Both the position numbers and the translations under genes were made by a program. This document shows positions 20,301 through 28,147 of a stretch of DNA of 64,000 nt, in pieces. The DNA comes from Bacteroidales bacterium. GTDB lineage: Bacteria > Bacteroidota > Bacteroidia > Bacteroidales > Salinivirgaceae. The first letter of the stretch is position 1, and every line of letters begins with the position of its first letter. The stretch spans positions 20,512-84,511 of the forward strand of contig JAAYQU010000037.1 in assembly GCA_012519055.1 (NCBI GenBank), written 5' to 3'. Under the pieces are notes generated by a model that saw only the letters and a list, made by a program, of their open reading frames with translations, had not been told where the DNA came from and searched no databases.

Positions 20301-20770
20301 TAACGGTTATCGTAAGTGATATATGGGTTATCCATATCAACCCAGTATCCCATTTTATCGGTAAGCTCTTCCCATGCGTCTGTAAAGCGCATAACGTCAA
20401 CGCGACAGTGGTTGTTGTACTCCTCAATAGATATGGTTTTTCCGATATCCTCTTTGGTGATTCCGAGCGATTTTTCAACTCCAAGCTCTACAGGAAGTCC
20501 GTGAGTATCCCACCCTGCTTTTCTATCGACTCTAAATCCCTGCATTGTTTTGTAACGGCAGAAAACGTCTTTAATGGCGCGCGCCATAACGTGGTGGATT
20601 CCGGGCATTCCGTTTGCCGATGGCGGTCCCTCGAAGAAGATATATTCAGGACCATCTTTTCGTGTCTCTAAACTTTGTTCGAATGCCTTTTCACTCTCCC
20701 ACTGTTTTAGTATCTCTTTGTTTACAGATGGCAGGTCAAGTCCTTTGTACTCTTTGTATTTCCTTGTCAT
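17336..20770 (-). CDS. ileS: Isoleucyl-tRNA synthetase
   Basis: About 1144 residues from the ATG at 20770 (MTRKYKEYKGLDLPSV). A class I synthetase that charges tRNA-Ile. The HIGH-type motif appears as GIHH in PPSANGMPGIHHVMAR and the KMSKS motif as KMSKR in NGNKMSKRLGNAV. A CP1 editing domain carries the TTPWTLPSN block, and the C-terminal anticodon-binding domain is the long eukaryote-like form found in Bacteroidota. A longer frame to 20794 begins with a non-ATG codon and would start almost at the predicted transcript start, so I prefer 20770. It heads the ileS-dksA-like-lspA unit. Confidence 0.96.
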   Translation of the reverse strand: MTRKYKEYKGLDLPSVNKEILKQWESEKAFEQSLETRKDGPEYIFFEGPPSANGMPGIHHVMARAIKDVFCRYKTMQGFRVDRKAGWDTHGLPVELGVEKSLGITKEDIGKTISIEEYNNHCRVDVMRFTDAWEELTDKMGYWVDMDNPYITYDNRYIETLWYLLKEIFNKGLLYKGKTIQPFSPAAGTGLSTHELNQPGCYRDVKDTTVVAQFSVIKDKKSSILFDKTDTEVYILAWTTTPWTLPSNTALAVGANINYVFVKSFNPYTGEPISVILSEDKLDTYFSPANAEIPMNEYNTGDKKIPFKVLAKFTGKELEGISYNQLIPWIKPEGNAFKVIVGDFVTTEEGTGIVHIAPTFGADDDRVAKQYGISPLILRDKALAPEPMVDRKGRFYRIEDLDDDFVKKYVDINTYRDFAGRYVKNEYDPAWDGKSEENTDVDISVMLKKENKAFRIEKYVHNYPHCWRTDKPILYYPLDSWFIKTTAVKDRMIELNKTINWKPQSTGEGRFGKWLENLVDWNLSRSRYWGTPLPIWMSADRKEIKCIGSVEELYSEIEKAVTKGVMKKNPLKGFTVGDYSKENYEKIDLHRPFVDDILLVSETGQPMQRELDLIDVWFDSGAMPYAQWHYPFENRENFDKLFPADFIAEGVDQTRGWFFTLHAIATIISDSVSFKNIVSNGLVLDKNGNKMSKRLGNAVDPFIVIDQYGADPLRWYMITNSQPWDNLKFDIEGVAEVSRKFFGTLYNTYSFFALYANVDGFANKEEQIPVANRPEIDRWVLSGLNSLIKEVTELYDTYEPTRAGRLIANFVDEDLSNWYVRLNRKRFWGGEYNADKIAAYQTLYTCLKVIAQLSAPIAPFFSDRLFRDLTNAGKESQSVHLSYFPKADNSVINTDLERKMKLAQRISSMILGLRRKVNIRVRQPLQKILIPVLDERMKNDIAEVENIILSEVNIKEIEYILSSDDILVKKVKPNFKTLGPRFGKQMKDVAATITAMTQKQINQIEAENKIVLQGASGEFEIGIDDVEIVSEDIPGLAVSSEGQLTVALDIQISEELRYEGIARELINRIQNMRKDSGLDVTDKIKLYIRRHKLIDTAVNNHSEYISTQVLAAEIVLFDDQEVEDAKDVELEEDLTTQILIEKVN

Positions 20771-20802
20771 GAGAATTGTATATGCTTGTATCAAAAATTC
20801 GG

Positions 20803-20832
20803 CAAATATACGAATTTACGGTTTAAATGCAA
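20803..20832 (-). promoter_or_regulatory. Promoter of ileS
   Basis: On the minus strand a TTG (20830-20832) is followed after 19 bases by TATATTTG (20803-20810), an excellent Bacteroidota promoter. Transcription would begin near 20797, leaving a leader of about 26 bases before the ATG at 20770. Confidence 0.65.
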
Positions 20833-20994
20833 GGGGGTTTTGGGATTTATAGTAAACGGAGTTGTTGGTTTGTATTAGCTACCTAAATTGTCGGACAGTA
20901 TTATAGGAAATAAACTGTAAATTTGTAGCAATAAAGAAGAGAACTTTCTGCAAAAACGATACACGAATTATTAGTTTTACGTTTAGGATTGTAT

Positions 20995-21002
20995 TATATT
21001 TG
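20995..21002 (+). promoter_or_regulatory. Candidate -7 box ahead of the mrr cassette
   Basis: TATATTTG, 15 bases upstream of the cassette boundary at 21018. If used, transcription would start close to the boundary and read into the restriction gene. The -33 position is only AT-rich. The rest of 20833-20994 shows nothing I can name. Confidence 0.4.
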
Positions 21003-21073
21003 TTTCGTAAATTATACGTTAGCACCAATTAAAACAACGAACCAAACAACAGTCATAAATAGAAAATATTAAA

Positions 21074-22012
21074 ATGGCAATACCTGACTTTCAATCATTT
21101 TTTTATCCCGTTTTGAAATATAGTTCAGAACACAACGAAATTTCTTTGAACGAAATACGCGAGTTTTTAACTCATTATTTTTCTCTGACAGATGAAGATA
21201 AAGCTGAACGAATTCCAAGCGGGACACAGACAAAATTTGACAATCGTATTTATTGGACAAAAAGTTATTTTTCAAAAGCCAAGCTAATTGAAAATACAAA
21301 GCGTTCACATTTCAAAATAACTGATAGAGGACGCAGTTTTTTGAAAAAGTTTACCAACTATATTTCAATCAACGACTTAAAAACTATTGATGAGTTTAGA
21401 GAATTTAACGAAGGAACAACTTCAACAAATGAACAAGGTACAAAAATCACAGATACAACAGTAACTGAAACTGTTACGAACATTGAAACAAAAACCCCAC
21501 TAGAAAGACTTGAAGAAAGTTACCAGTTCATAAAACGTGAATTAGCTTCTGACCTTTTAGAAAAAATTCGTGTAAACACTTGGCAGTTTTTTGAAGACTT
21601 AGTTATTGACCTAATGGTAAAAATGGGTTATGGTGGTTCACGAAACAAAGCAGGCGAATCTATCAAAAGAAGAAATGACGAAGGCATTGATGGAATCATA
21701 AATGAAGACAAACTTGGCTTAGACGTAATTTACTTACAGGCAAAAATGTGGAAAGAAGAAACGAATATTGGACGACCAGAAATTCAAAAATTTGTCGGTG
21801 CTTTACACGGACAACGAGCAAAAAAAGGGGTTTTCATAACGACAAGTTCTTTCGCAAAAACTGCAATTGACTATGTAAAATCAATAGACCCTAAAGTTAT
21901 TCTTATTGACGGAGAAACTTTGGCGAATTTAATGATTGAATATAATGTTGGCGTGACACCAATTGAAACGTATCAAATTAAAAAATTAGACTTGGACTAT
22001 TTTGAACAATAA
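21074..22012 (+). CDS. mrr: Mrr-family (type IV) restriction endonuclease
   Basis: 312 residues. The N-terminal ~95 residues resemble the Mrr winged-helix DNA-binding domain (ending KITDRGRSFLKKF). A polar linker (about 120-155) follows, then the PD-(D/E)XK nuclease domain: FFEDLVIDLMVKMGYGG, D206 in DEGIDGI, and the Q222-A-K224 (QxK) motif in VIYLQAKMW, followed by FITTSSF. Mrr proteins cut foreign methylated DNA. No methyltransferase gene is nearby, fitting a solitary type IV enzyme. Cassette-like ends suggest horizontal gain. Confidence 0.87.
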   Translation: MAIPDFQSFFYPVLKYSSEHNEISLNEIREFLTHYFSLTDEDKAERIPSGTQTKFDNRIYWTKSYFSKAKLIENTKRSHFKITDRGRSFLKKFTNYISINDLKTIDEFREFNEGTTSTNEQGTKITDTTVTETVTNIETKTPLERLEESYQFIKRELASDLLEKIRVNTWQFFEDLVIDLMVKMGYGGSRNKAGESIKRRNDEGIDGIINEDKLGLDVIYLQAKMWKEETNIGRPEIQKFVGALHGQRAKKGVFITTSSFAKTAIDYVKSIDPKVILIDGETLANLMIEYNVGVTPIETYQIKKLDLDYFEQ

Positions 22013-22014
22013 CT

Positions 22015-22150
22015 GGTGCTAACACGGGTTTTGCGTCATGCGGGGTTAGTTGCAAATTTAAAGTTTTGTCGCCCGCACCAGCGTTCGCCTCGTGTTGACA
22101 GGACTTCGTCCCGCAAACCAGCCCGAACGCAAACCCCCGTCCGTTACCCC
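22015..22150 (+). repeat. attC-like GC-rich imperfect hairpin downstream of mrr
   Basis: The left arm GGTGCTAACACGGGTTTTGC pairs imperfectly with the right arm CGCAAACCCCCGTCCGTTAC, with a variable middle of about 90 bases. The base composition is much richer in G and C than the flanks. An open frame within it shows no protein-like features and I do not call it a gene. Confidence 0.5.
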
Positions 22151-22229
22151 AAAACTACTACACAAAACAAAAGGGGGCTAACCCAATATAAAGCAACCCC
22201 CTTTCTTTATTCTATAAACTTTTACATTT

Positions 22230-23015
22230 CTACCCCCTCCTCTTAACAAACTCCTGAGCAATAAACGACGCCACATCATCAGCATAGGTGTTCATGCCGA
22301 AACCTGCATCGTAGCCAAGCTCTTTGGCTAACTCGTGCGAAATGCGTGGACCTCCGCAACAGAGTATTACCTTGCTTCGTAAGCCTTCGGCTTCTAACAT
22401 CTCTACTAACTCTACCATATTATGTATATGCACATCTTTTTGTGTAACCGTTTGAGATACTAATAGTGCATCGGCTTTTAGCTCAATTGCTTTAGCAATA
22501 AACTCCTCGTTTGCTACCTGACTTCCTAAGTTATGCGCTTCAAAACCCTCGTAACGCTCTAATCCGAAATGTCCGGCGTAGCCTTTCATGTTCATAATGG
22601 CGTCAATACCAACTGTGTGCGCATCGGTGCCTGTGCTTGCTCCAATTACTATAAGTTTACGACCGATGTTCTCTTTTATATATTGGTCTGTTTCAGCCAT
22701 ATCCCATGTTGTTGACTCAACCTTAGGGACGTGTATTGAAGTATAATCAACCGTGTGCACGCATTTGCCATAACAGTTGAAGAAAGTATATCCTGGGGTT
22801 AGCTCCTTGTAGAATACCACTTGTGGCTCGTCGAAACCCATTTTTTTCATTAAAAGTTTTGCTGCCTCAATAGCCTCGTTACCGGCAGGAACGGGCAAAG
22901 TAAAGCTAAGTTGCGTTTTGCCGTCGTTCATGGTATCGCCATAAGGCTTTATGTTTTTAAGATCAAGCGTAGTGTCAAACGTACGCTCCTCCATTGAATA
23001 TAAACCTCCGCTCAT
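22230..23015 (-). CDS. kamE: Lysine 5,6-aminomutase beta subunit
   Basis: 261 residues. This is the cobalamin-binding subunit of the adenosylcobalamin/PLP enzyme that moves the terminal amino group of D-lysine or beta-lysine. The base-off B12 motif D131-A-H133-T-V-G136 is present, with H133 as the cobalt ligand. K144, in NMKGYAGH, matches the PLP-binding lysine of the characterised clostridial enzyme at the same residue number. A dimerisation region precedes a Rossmann-type B12 domain. It lies 22 bases after kamD and is the last gene of the cluster. Beta-lysine to 3,5-diaminohexanoate is the expected reaction here. Confidence 0.95.
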   Translation of the reverse strand: MSGGLYSMEERTFDTTLDLKNIKPYGDTMNDGKTQLSFTLPVPAGNEAIEAAKLLMKKMGFDEPQVVFYKELTPGYTFFNCYGKCVHTVDYTSIHVPKVESTTWDMAETDQYIKENIGRKLIVIGASTGTDAHTVGIDAIMNMKGYAGHFGLERYEGFEAHNLGSQVANEEFIAKAIELKADALLVSQTVTQKDVHIHNMVELVEMLEAEGLRSKVILCCGGPRISHELAKELGYDAGFGMNTYADDVASFIAQEFVKRRG

Positions 23016-23037
23016 TTTTGTTCAGATTTTATATGAT

Positions 23038-24594
23038 TTATTTTCTATTCTTCATTAATTCAATAAACGGGTTGCTATAGTTTGCACCTCGTTCTACAAC
23101 TCCATCAAGTCCTTTACCACCTGTACGCGGGCGTTTTACAGCACCAAACTTACCTTGCTCCAAAGCATTAAACAAACCTTCTGTTTCCAGCACCTCTAAA
23201 AGTTTGATAGCATTTTCGAGTACCTCTTTTGCTCTATTGCGGATTATACCGCCCTCTTTAAACTCAACCTCGCTACCAAGATCTTTCATATTGTTGAAAA
23301 TATATTTGGCGTTCTCAATAGCAAGATATCTGTCCGACATAAACGGTGTATGAACAGCCTCGGTAAGCATTCCCAAAAGCTGTATCCCTTGACCTGTCCA
23401 GATTGATATTTGATTGAAAAGAGCGTTCTGTACGTGCCCTAAGAAAATATTACCTGTCATAAACTTTGTTGGTGGCATATATTTAAGTGGTGCTTTCGGG
23501 AAAATCTCGCGAGTCATCTGCGCCTGCGCCAGTTCGTAAAGAAAACCGTTTTCAAGTTTCGGATCCATCTCAAAGGCGTGTCCAAGCCCCATTTGCTCCT
23601 CGGGCAATGCTGCTGAAAGTGCCAGCTGTTCGTTAATTAGGTCGGATGCGAGCACCGTGTGTGCCTCATCGTAGGCGTCAGCAGTGGTAAGATAGTTGTC
23701 CTCGCCTGTATTGATAATAACTCCGGCGTATCCGTTAATAATCCTCGAAAAATACTGGTCAACAAGCGTACGCTGCATATTGATATCGCGGAAGAGGATA
23801 CCATAAAGAGCGTCGTTAAGCATAACGTCAAGACCCTCTAAGGCTCCCATTGCTGCTATCTCAGGCATACAAAGACCTGAACAATAGTTACATAGGCGAA
23901 TATATCTACCGACCTCTTCACCAACCTCGTCTAAAGCTTTACGCATAATGCGGAAGTTCTCCTGAGTTGCATAAGTTCCGCCGAAACCCTCGGTTGTAGC
24001 GCCGTAGGGCACATAGTCCAACAAACTTTGCCCTGTTGTTCGGATAACTGCAATAATATCAGCACCTTGACGTGCGGCGGCTTGCGCTTGAACAACGTCT
24101 TCGTAGATATTTCCGGTGGCTACGATAACATATAAGTATGGTCGCGCTCCTTCGCCAATTGTTTCCAAATAGTGTTCGCGCCGTGCTTTGCGTTTTTTTA
24201 TACGATTGAGCGTCTCTGTAATAATTGGTTCAAGTGCCTTATTAATCTTCTCTTGGGGGTTAATTTTAAGGGTCGTCAAATCCAATTTTCCTGCGTTAAC
24301 CTGCTCTGCTATTTGCTGTGGGGTCAATCCTGTTTCAATAATAGCATTCCCTATATAGAAGATAACTCCCTGTCCGAGAACACCTTTATCTTTCAGTGAG
24401 TCGACCACGATATTTGGCAGAGGCACGGCGTTTTCGTCAATTCCGTCAATACCTAACAGTCGGCACAATGTGCGCTCAACAGCGACTGTCGTATAATTTT
24501 CCACAAAATTTTGAACATCGTCAGCAATATTTCTGGCGAGGCTCCTGGCGTACTCCACTCGTTTAAAATCGAGTCCTAATTTACTGTTCTGCAT
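23038..24594 (-). CDS. kamD: Lysine 5,6-aminomutase alpha subunit
   Basis: 518 residues. The large catalytic TIM-barrel subunit that binds the substrate-PLP adduct and caps the cobalamin held by KamE. Family features include LGLDFKRVEYARSLARNIA at the N-terminus, VIRTTGQSLLDYVPYGATTEG near residue 180, and the YIRLCNYCSGLCMPEIA segment near 235. The length is that of clostridial KamD. It sits between kamC (30 bases upstream) and kamE (22 bases downstream), so the three genes are likely transcribed together. Confidence 0.95.
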   Translation of the reverse strand: MQNSKLGLDFKRVEYARSLARNIADDVQNFVENYTTVAVERTLCRLLGIDGIDENAVPLPNIVVDSLKDKGVLGQGVIFYIGNAIIETGLTPQQIAEQVNAGKLDLTTLKINPQEKINKALEPIITETLNRIKKRKARREHYLETIGEGARPYLYVIVATGNIYEDVVQAQAAARQGADIIAVIRTTGQSLLDYVPYGATTEGFGGTYATQENFRIMRKALDEVGEEVGRYIRLCNYCSGLCMPEIAAMGALEGLDVMLNDALYGILFRDINMQRTLVDQYFSRIINGYAGVIINTGEDNYLTTADAYDEAHTVLASDLINEQLALSAALPEEQMGLGHAFEMDPKLENGFLYELAQAQMTREIFPKAPLKYMPPTKFMTGNIFLGHVQNALFNQISIWTGQGIQLLGMLTEAVHTPFMSDRYLAIENAKYIFNNMKDLGSEVEFKEGGIIRNRAKEVLENAIKLLEVLETEGLFNALEQGKFGAVKRPRTGGKGLDGVVERGANYSNPFIELMKNRK

Positions 24595-24624
24595 ATTATA
24601 TTATTATTAATCTGACTTTCTAAC

Positions 24625-26052
24625 TTATTTATTATCAATCAATCGCGCCGCTTCGGAGATTATCTCACTGTCGAAGTCAAGGATTTGAGCAATCCTAAGT
24701 GCCTCGTGCGGGACATCAGTTTCGTTATCCTCTATCAGCGAGTAGTCGATAAAATCGCCAATATTTTGTAATGTAACTTGCGATTGATCACTATCTTCTA
24801 CAAATCCTTTGACACGAAGTTTACGACACTGTGTACTCAATCCTCCATAGTGAGTTGTTATTACTGCTTTGACATTCAGCTGGTTGAAATAGTTTGCCAC
24901 TGCACTTACAATCGCTCTGCCCTCGGTTGGATTGGTTGTCCTTGCAAGCTCATCAATTAACAAAAGCAATGGGCTCTGTTTTTTAGATATCTGTACCATT
25001 TCGTTTACGCACATCATCTCGGCGGCGTAAGAGGATAGCCCTGACAAAACGCTCTGATTATCGTGAAAGCTGTACATTATTTGGTTTACCAACACTATCT
25101 TGGCACTCTCGGCAGGCACGAAAAAGCCGAATTGACACATCGCTTGGCTTAACCCTAAAGTTTTCAACAATACGGTTTTACCTGCCATATTTGCTCCTGT
25201 AATCAAACACGAGCCGTTTAATAGCTCAATATCAATCGGTTGACAACGCTTGTTCTGTTTGTTTAAAGCATCTTTAAGCTCTGGGAAAAAGAGACCTTTG
25301 TATGATGTTACATCAGTAGCAATTTCAGGCTTAACAAACTTGTACTCAATCACCTGCTTTGCCTTAGCAATAAGTATATCAATATCTGCAACGGCAGCCA
25401 ACGAGTCATTAAGCTGCGAGACGTGAGCAAACAACTGTTCAGAGAGTTCTGCTCTAATCTTATCCTCTAATTCAGTTATCTGGTTTCTTATATCGTTCGA
25501 CTGTTGATAAAGCTCTGAGTCGCCTCCACTTATATCTCCAAGGCTCTCCAACAAAAACTCTACTTTAATTAGCTCCTTGCGCAGTGCTCCAAGGTTTGGG
25601 TCAAAGGCATTGCTAACATAAAACGATGGTGTTCTTGACTTTTCAGGGTCAAGAATCTCTATTACAGCGTTGAGGTTGGGTATTTTGGTATGTATAAAAT
25701 CTATATCTGAAAAAAGCTCTTTGATTTCGGAAACTAAAAGCGCGAAGCTTTTTACCTCAAACAGCTCTATATCGTTGAGGGTTAAGCGTTTTTGAATGTT
25801 TTTTATAGTCCCTGCAATATCCCTAATTTGCGCAAGTTTGATTTCAGCTTTATCGAAAACGGATTTTTTATCTCCTTGCTTGTAAATATTTATCGTTTCG
25901 TCTATCTGGTTTAACTGATAGTCAACATCTTTTGCATTAACCATAAACTTCGTTGAAAGCAAAACACGCTGCCCGAGTTTCGATTTAATGTCGAGATTTT
26001 CAACAATATACCGAAGTCCGCTTATCTCCGAAAAAAGGTTTTTAATATTCAT
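24625..26052 (-). CDS. kamC: MutS-like ATPase, lysine 5,6-aminomutase reactivase KamC
   Basis: About 475 residues from the ATG at 26052. The C-terminal half is a MutS-type ATPase with Walker A in ITGANMAGKTVLLKTLG, Walker B in LLLIDELARTTNPTEGRAI and a following VITTHYG. The N-terminal half is helical, without mismatch-recognition domains. It lies directly before kamD. MutS-like genes occupy this place in lysine-fermentation clusters and are annotated as KamC, an ATPase thought to exchange damaged cobalamin with KamB. The role in reactivation is family knowledge and inference; a DNA-repair role is unlikely from context. Confidence 0.82.
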   Translation of the reverse strand: MNIKNLFSEISGLRYIVENLDIKSKLGQRVLLSTKFMVNAKDVDYQLNQIDETINIYKQGDKKSVFDKAEIKLAQIRDIAGTIKNIQKRLTLNDIELFEVKSFALLVSEIKELFSDIDFIHTKIPNLNAVIEILDPEKSRTPSFYVSNAFDPNLGALRKELIKVEFLLESLGDISGGDSELYQQSNDIRNQITELEDKIRAELSEQLFAHVSQLNDSLAAVADIDILIAKAKQVIEYKFVKPEIATDVTSYKGLFFPELKDALNKQNKRCQPIDIELLNGSCLITGANMAGKTVLLKTLGLSQAMCQFGFFVPAESAKIVLVNQIMYSFHDNQSVLSGLSSYAAEMMCVNEMVQISKKQSPLLLLIDELARTTNPTEGRAIVSAVANYFNQLNVKAVITTHYGGLSTQCRKLRVKGFVEDSDQSQVTLQNIGDFIDYSLIEDNETDVPHEALRIAQILDFDSEIISEAARLIDNK

Positions 26053-26062
26053 TATATTCAAT

Positions 26063-26219
26063 TATTGAGCAATGAACCATTAAGACATTAAGAAACATTA
26101 AGTTTGGGCTAAAGCCCAAAACTTGTGTCAACCTACCAACCAACGACTTAAAAGTCGTTGCTATTGATAAAACAATCACCCTATTAATTGTTAATTGCAC
26201 ATTGTTCATTGTTAATTGT
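26063..26219. repeat. REP-like two-palindrome element B
   Basis: Contains CCATTAAGACATTAAGAAAC, the perfect palindrome TTTGGGCTAAAGCCCAAA (26103-26120), the palindrome CAACGACTTAAAAGTCGTTG (26141-26160), CTATTGAT and a TTAATTG-rich tail. It lies between kamC and the FISUMP gene, whose TAA stop (26212-26214) lies within the tail. Confidence 0.75.
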
Positions 26220-27027
26220 CTCTAAGGCATCGAACAGAAAACGCATAATGCGTAGGGCAGTAATTATGAGTTACTTCACTGTCATCAAAGTACACTCCAC
26301 AACCGAACGAGCACATTTCATCAAACGCCGTCGTACTCCACCAACCATTATAGTATCCAAGCATAGTAAAGTCTCCATATCCATTATAGAGACCTCCCGG
26401 AATTGCAGTAAAACCTGTCTTGTTTGTTGCTCCTGTATTTGGCTCTTCCCAATGTTCCGTTCCTGCTTCTTTAAGTGGACCTCCTGCAACTGCCTCTCCA
26501 CCAAGTAAATCGAGTAATTGTACCCACTCAGTATCGCTGGGGATATGCCAACCTGCCGGACATATACCTTGCACGCCACTGGGATTAGTATTACTACTTG
26601 TTGCACCATTCATAACTGCTGCCCAGTTATACAGCACACCATAGGTTATGTAATTCTCTGTTGCTTTTGCAGCTGCGATATCAGTACTATCATAACCGTA
26701 AACATAGTAACACGGTTCAGTATTTGAACTTGTATCAGGAACAACTATACTTGGTAAGTACTTTAGGTTCTCTGCCATCCAAATCTGCTCACCGATTCTC
26801 ACCCATTTATATACTGTACTGTCGCGTGCATCGGTAAAAGTTCCTGTTTCTATACCTCCTACTTCGGGTCTATAAAAAATAATACTGTCAATATCGGCTA
26901 CTTTGTATTCCCATATCACACTGCCATCTTTCATAATGAAAATGCTGTCGTTTTGCGCAAAAACTGTGTTTAACGACAAGCCGAAAATTGCTGTTAATAG
27001 ACCAATTATTGAAATAAACTTTTTCAT
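26212..27027 (-). CDS. FISUMP-domain secreted protein
   Basis: 271 residues. A signal peptide (about 1-24, ending TVFAQ) is followed by a short beta segment, then the Fibrobacter succinogenes major paralogous domain. The hallmarks are VRIGEQIWMAENLKYLP, YGVLYNWAAVMNG, GICPAGWHIPSDTEWVQL, a GFTAIPGG block and a final FSVRCLRD. Such proteins are surface or secreted and of unknown function, often with Cys pairs. It has no evident part in lysine breakdown yet sits between kamC and kamB. Both ends coincide with TTAATTG repeats: the ATG is inside AATTAACAATGA and the stop is inside the tail of element B, suggesting an insertion. Confidence 0.85.
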   Translation of the reverse strand: MKKFISIIGLLTAIFGLSLNTVFAQNDSIFIMKDGSVIWEYKVADIDSIIFYRPEVGGIETGTFTDARDSTVYKWVRIGEQIWMAENLKYLPSIVVPDTSSNTEPCYYVYGYDSTDIAAAKATENYITYGVLYNWAAVMNGATSSNTNPSGVQGICPAGWHIPSDTEWVQLLDLLGGEAVAGGPLKEAGTEHWEEPNTGATNKTGFTAIPGGLYNGYGDFTMLGYYNGWWSTTAFDEMCSFGCGVYFDDSEVTHNYCPTHYAFSVRCLRDN

Positions 27028-27058
27028 TGTTAATTGAGTTGAAAGTTATTTTTCATTG

Positions 27059-28069
27059 CTAATTGAGATTTTTTATATCATAAACAGGCAATTGCAATGC
27101 ATCTTGCAACGCCGTTCTAAGTTCGTTCGAATTTAATTTATATCCTTGTGGCGATATTGGATTGATACAAACCGCCGCAAGATTTGTTTTTTGTACAACC
27201 TTTACTGTGCCTCCTCGTGTTATAAATAAATAAAACAGATTTGGAGTTGCAAATATCTTTGTAAAATCTTTAACTATCAACTCAATATCTGACAGGTTTT
27301 TCTGCATTCGCAAAAATTCAAAAAGATTGTTACTTGCTGCTCCCGCAACGTACAGTCGATTGCCATGGACAAATATAGTCTCTTTTGATTTTTCTAACAC
27401 AAAAACCGATTTTATATTCAAATCGTGTATTTCTCCCGCATCATCAATCGCGTGAATGCCCTCGTCAATCATATCTAATTTATCTTTCAACGGTTGCTCT
27501 ACTTCGGGCAAGGCAATCAAATCAACCACATACTTTGTTTTCCTTACAAGCTTTGGAATATTTGCTGAAAGAGCTGCACCTGTAGCAAGAACCATTCCTT
27601 CAGTAACAGCCGGCGATGCCAAACTTAGACGTGATAACGCGCCATCGACAATTGTCAAATCTATCCCGTATTTATCCATTTCAGATATTAGATCTTTAAG
27701 TGTATGAGTATCAGGCGGTCCTGAAAGCAGAACTTTATCAGCTGATATTGCTCTTGCTATCACTAATCTGCCCAACGATGTGCGGATATTGCTTACATCT
27801 AATATTTCTGAAGTGATACGTCTTTGTAAATAGTGTTTTTCGGCAGAAATGAAAATCGTGCCTTTCCCTATTTTAATTTCTGGTTTAGGTGTATTGGTAA
27901 CGATATCTTTACTTTCACCATCAATGCCTATTGATGTTAAAGCAATTCTCTTTTCCGAGTCTTTCAATCTGCCCAAAATATAATTAAGACATTCGGTTTT
28001 GCCTGTATTTTTCTCAAGCCCGACAATCGAAAGACTTTTAAAAGTTGCGATATCGTTAATAAACGGCAT
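27059..28069 (-). CDS. kamB: Lysine 5,6-aminomutase reactivase subunit KamB
   Basis: 336 residues. A P-loop GLEKNTGKTE lies near residue 18, with a Rossmann-like N-terminal domain and GPPDTHTLKD and TIVDGALSRLSLAS blocks further on. The combination with a MutS-like partner inside a kam cluster identifies it as KamB, expected to act with KamC in reactivating the B12 aminomutase. The stop codon and last residues (KNLN) overlap a CTAATTG repeat shared with the edge of the FISUMP gene, so the native C-terminus may have been altered. A kamA terminator lies upstream. Confidence 0.78.
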   Translation of the reverse strand: MPFINDIATFKSLSIVGLEKNTGKTECLNYILGRLKDSEKRIALTSIGIDGESKDIVTNTPKPEIKIGKGTIFISAEKHYLQRRITSEILDVSNIRTSLGRLVIARAISADKVLLSGPPDTHTLKDLISEMDKYGIDLTIVDGALSRLSLASPAVTEGMVLATGAALSANIPKLVRKTKYVVDLIALPEVEQPLKDKLDMIDEGIHAIDDAGEIHDLNIKSVFVLEKSKETIFVHGNRLYVAGAASNNLFEFLRMQKNLSDIELIVKDFTKIFATPNLFYLFITRGGTVKVVQKTNLAAVCINPISPQGYKLNSNELRTALQDALQLPVYDIKNLN

Positions 28070-28090
28070 ATTTATTTTATTAAAAAACGA

Positions 28091-28135
28091 AACGCATTAC
28101 CCAAAAACAATTTACGATTTTGAGAGTAATGCGTT
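28091..28135 (-). terminator. Intrinsic terminator downstream of kamA
   Basis: On the minus strand AACGCATTAC (rc of 28126-28135) pairs with GTAATGCGTT (rc of 28091-28100), a perfect 10-bp stem, and is followed by a T-run. It would end transcripts after kamA and separate kamB-kamE from it unless read through. Confidence 0.75.
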
Positions 28136-28147
28136 CCAGTGTAAAAG

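Larger units (their letters stand above)
21018..22150 (+). mobile_element. Integron-type gene cassette carrying mrr (tentative)
   Basis: The left boundary GTTAGCACC (21018-21026) is the exact reverse complement of GGTGCTAAC (22015-22023), which directly follows the gene's stop codon. Between 22015 and 22150 lies a GC-rich imperfect hairpin ending in GTTACCCC. In an integron cassette the 5' end carries the bases complementary to its own downstream R'' box, and the 3' end keeps only G of the GTT core, which is the arrangement here. The boxes deviate from the RYYYAAC/GTTRRRY consensus and no integrase is in the window, so this stays tentative. Confidence 0.45.

Noticed and set aside
17336..20794. 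ileS starting at 20794
   Set aside because: The extra eight residues begin with a non-ATG codon, and the predicted transcript begins near 20797. The ATG at 20770 gives the normal N-terminus.
22016..22246. Open frame of about 76 codons just after mrr
   Set aside because: It lies in the GC-rich attC-like hairpin, is dominated by Pro, Arg and Thr, and overlaps the kamE 3' end. It is better explained by the structured repeat.
24625..26052. DNA mismatch-repair MutS or MutS2
   Set aside because: The ATPase core is MutS-like, but mismatch-recognition and Smr domains are missing, and it lies directly before kamD with kamB nearby, so KamC is the better call.
26271..26609. A second gene on the minus strand within the FISUMP region
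   Set aside because: It is a shifted frame of the FISUMP gene, with no conserved features of its own.
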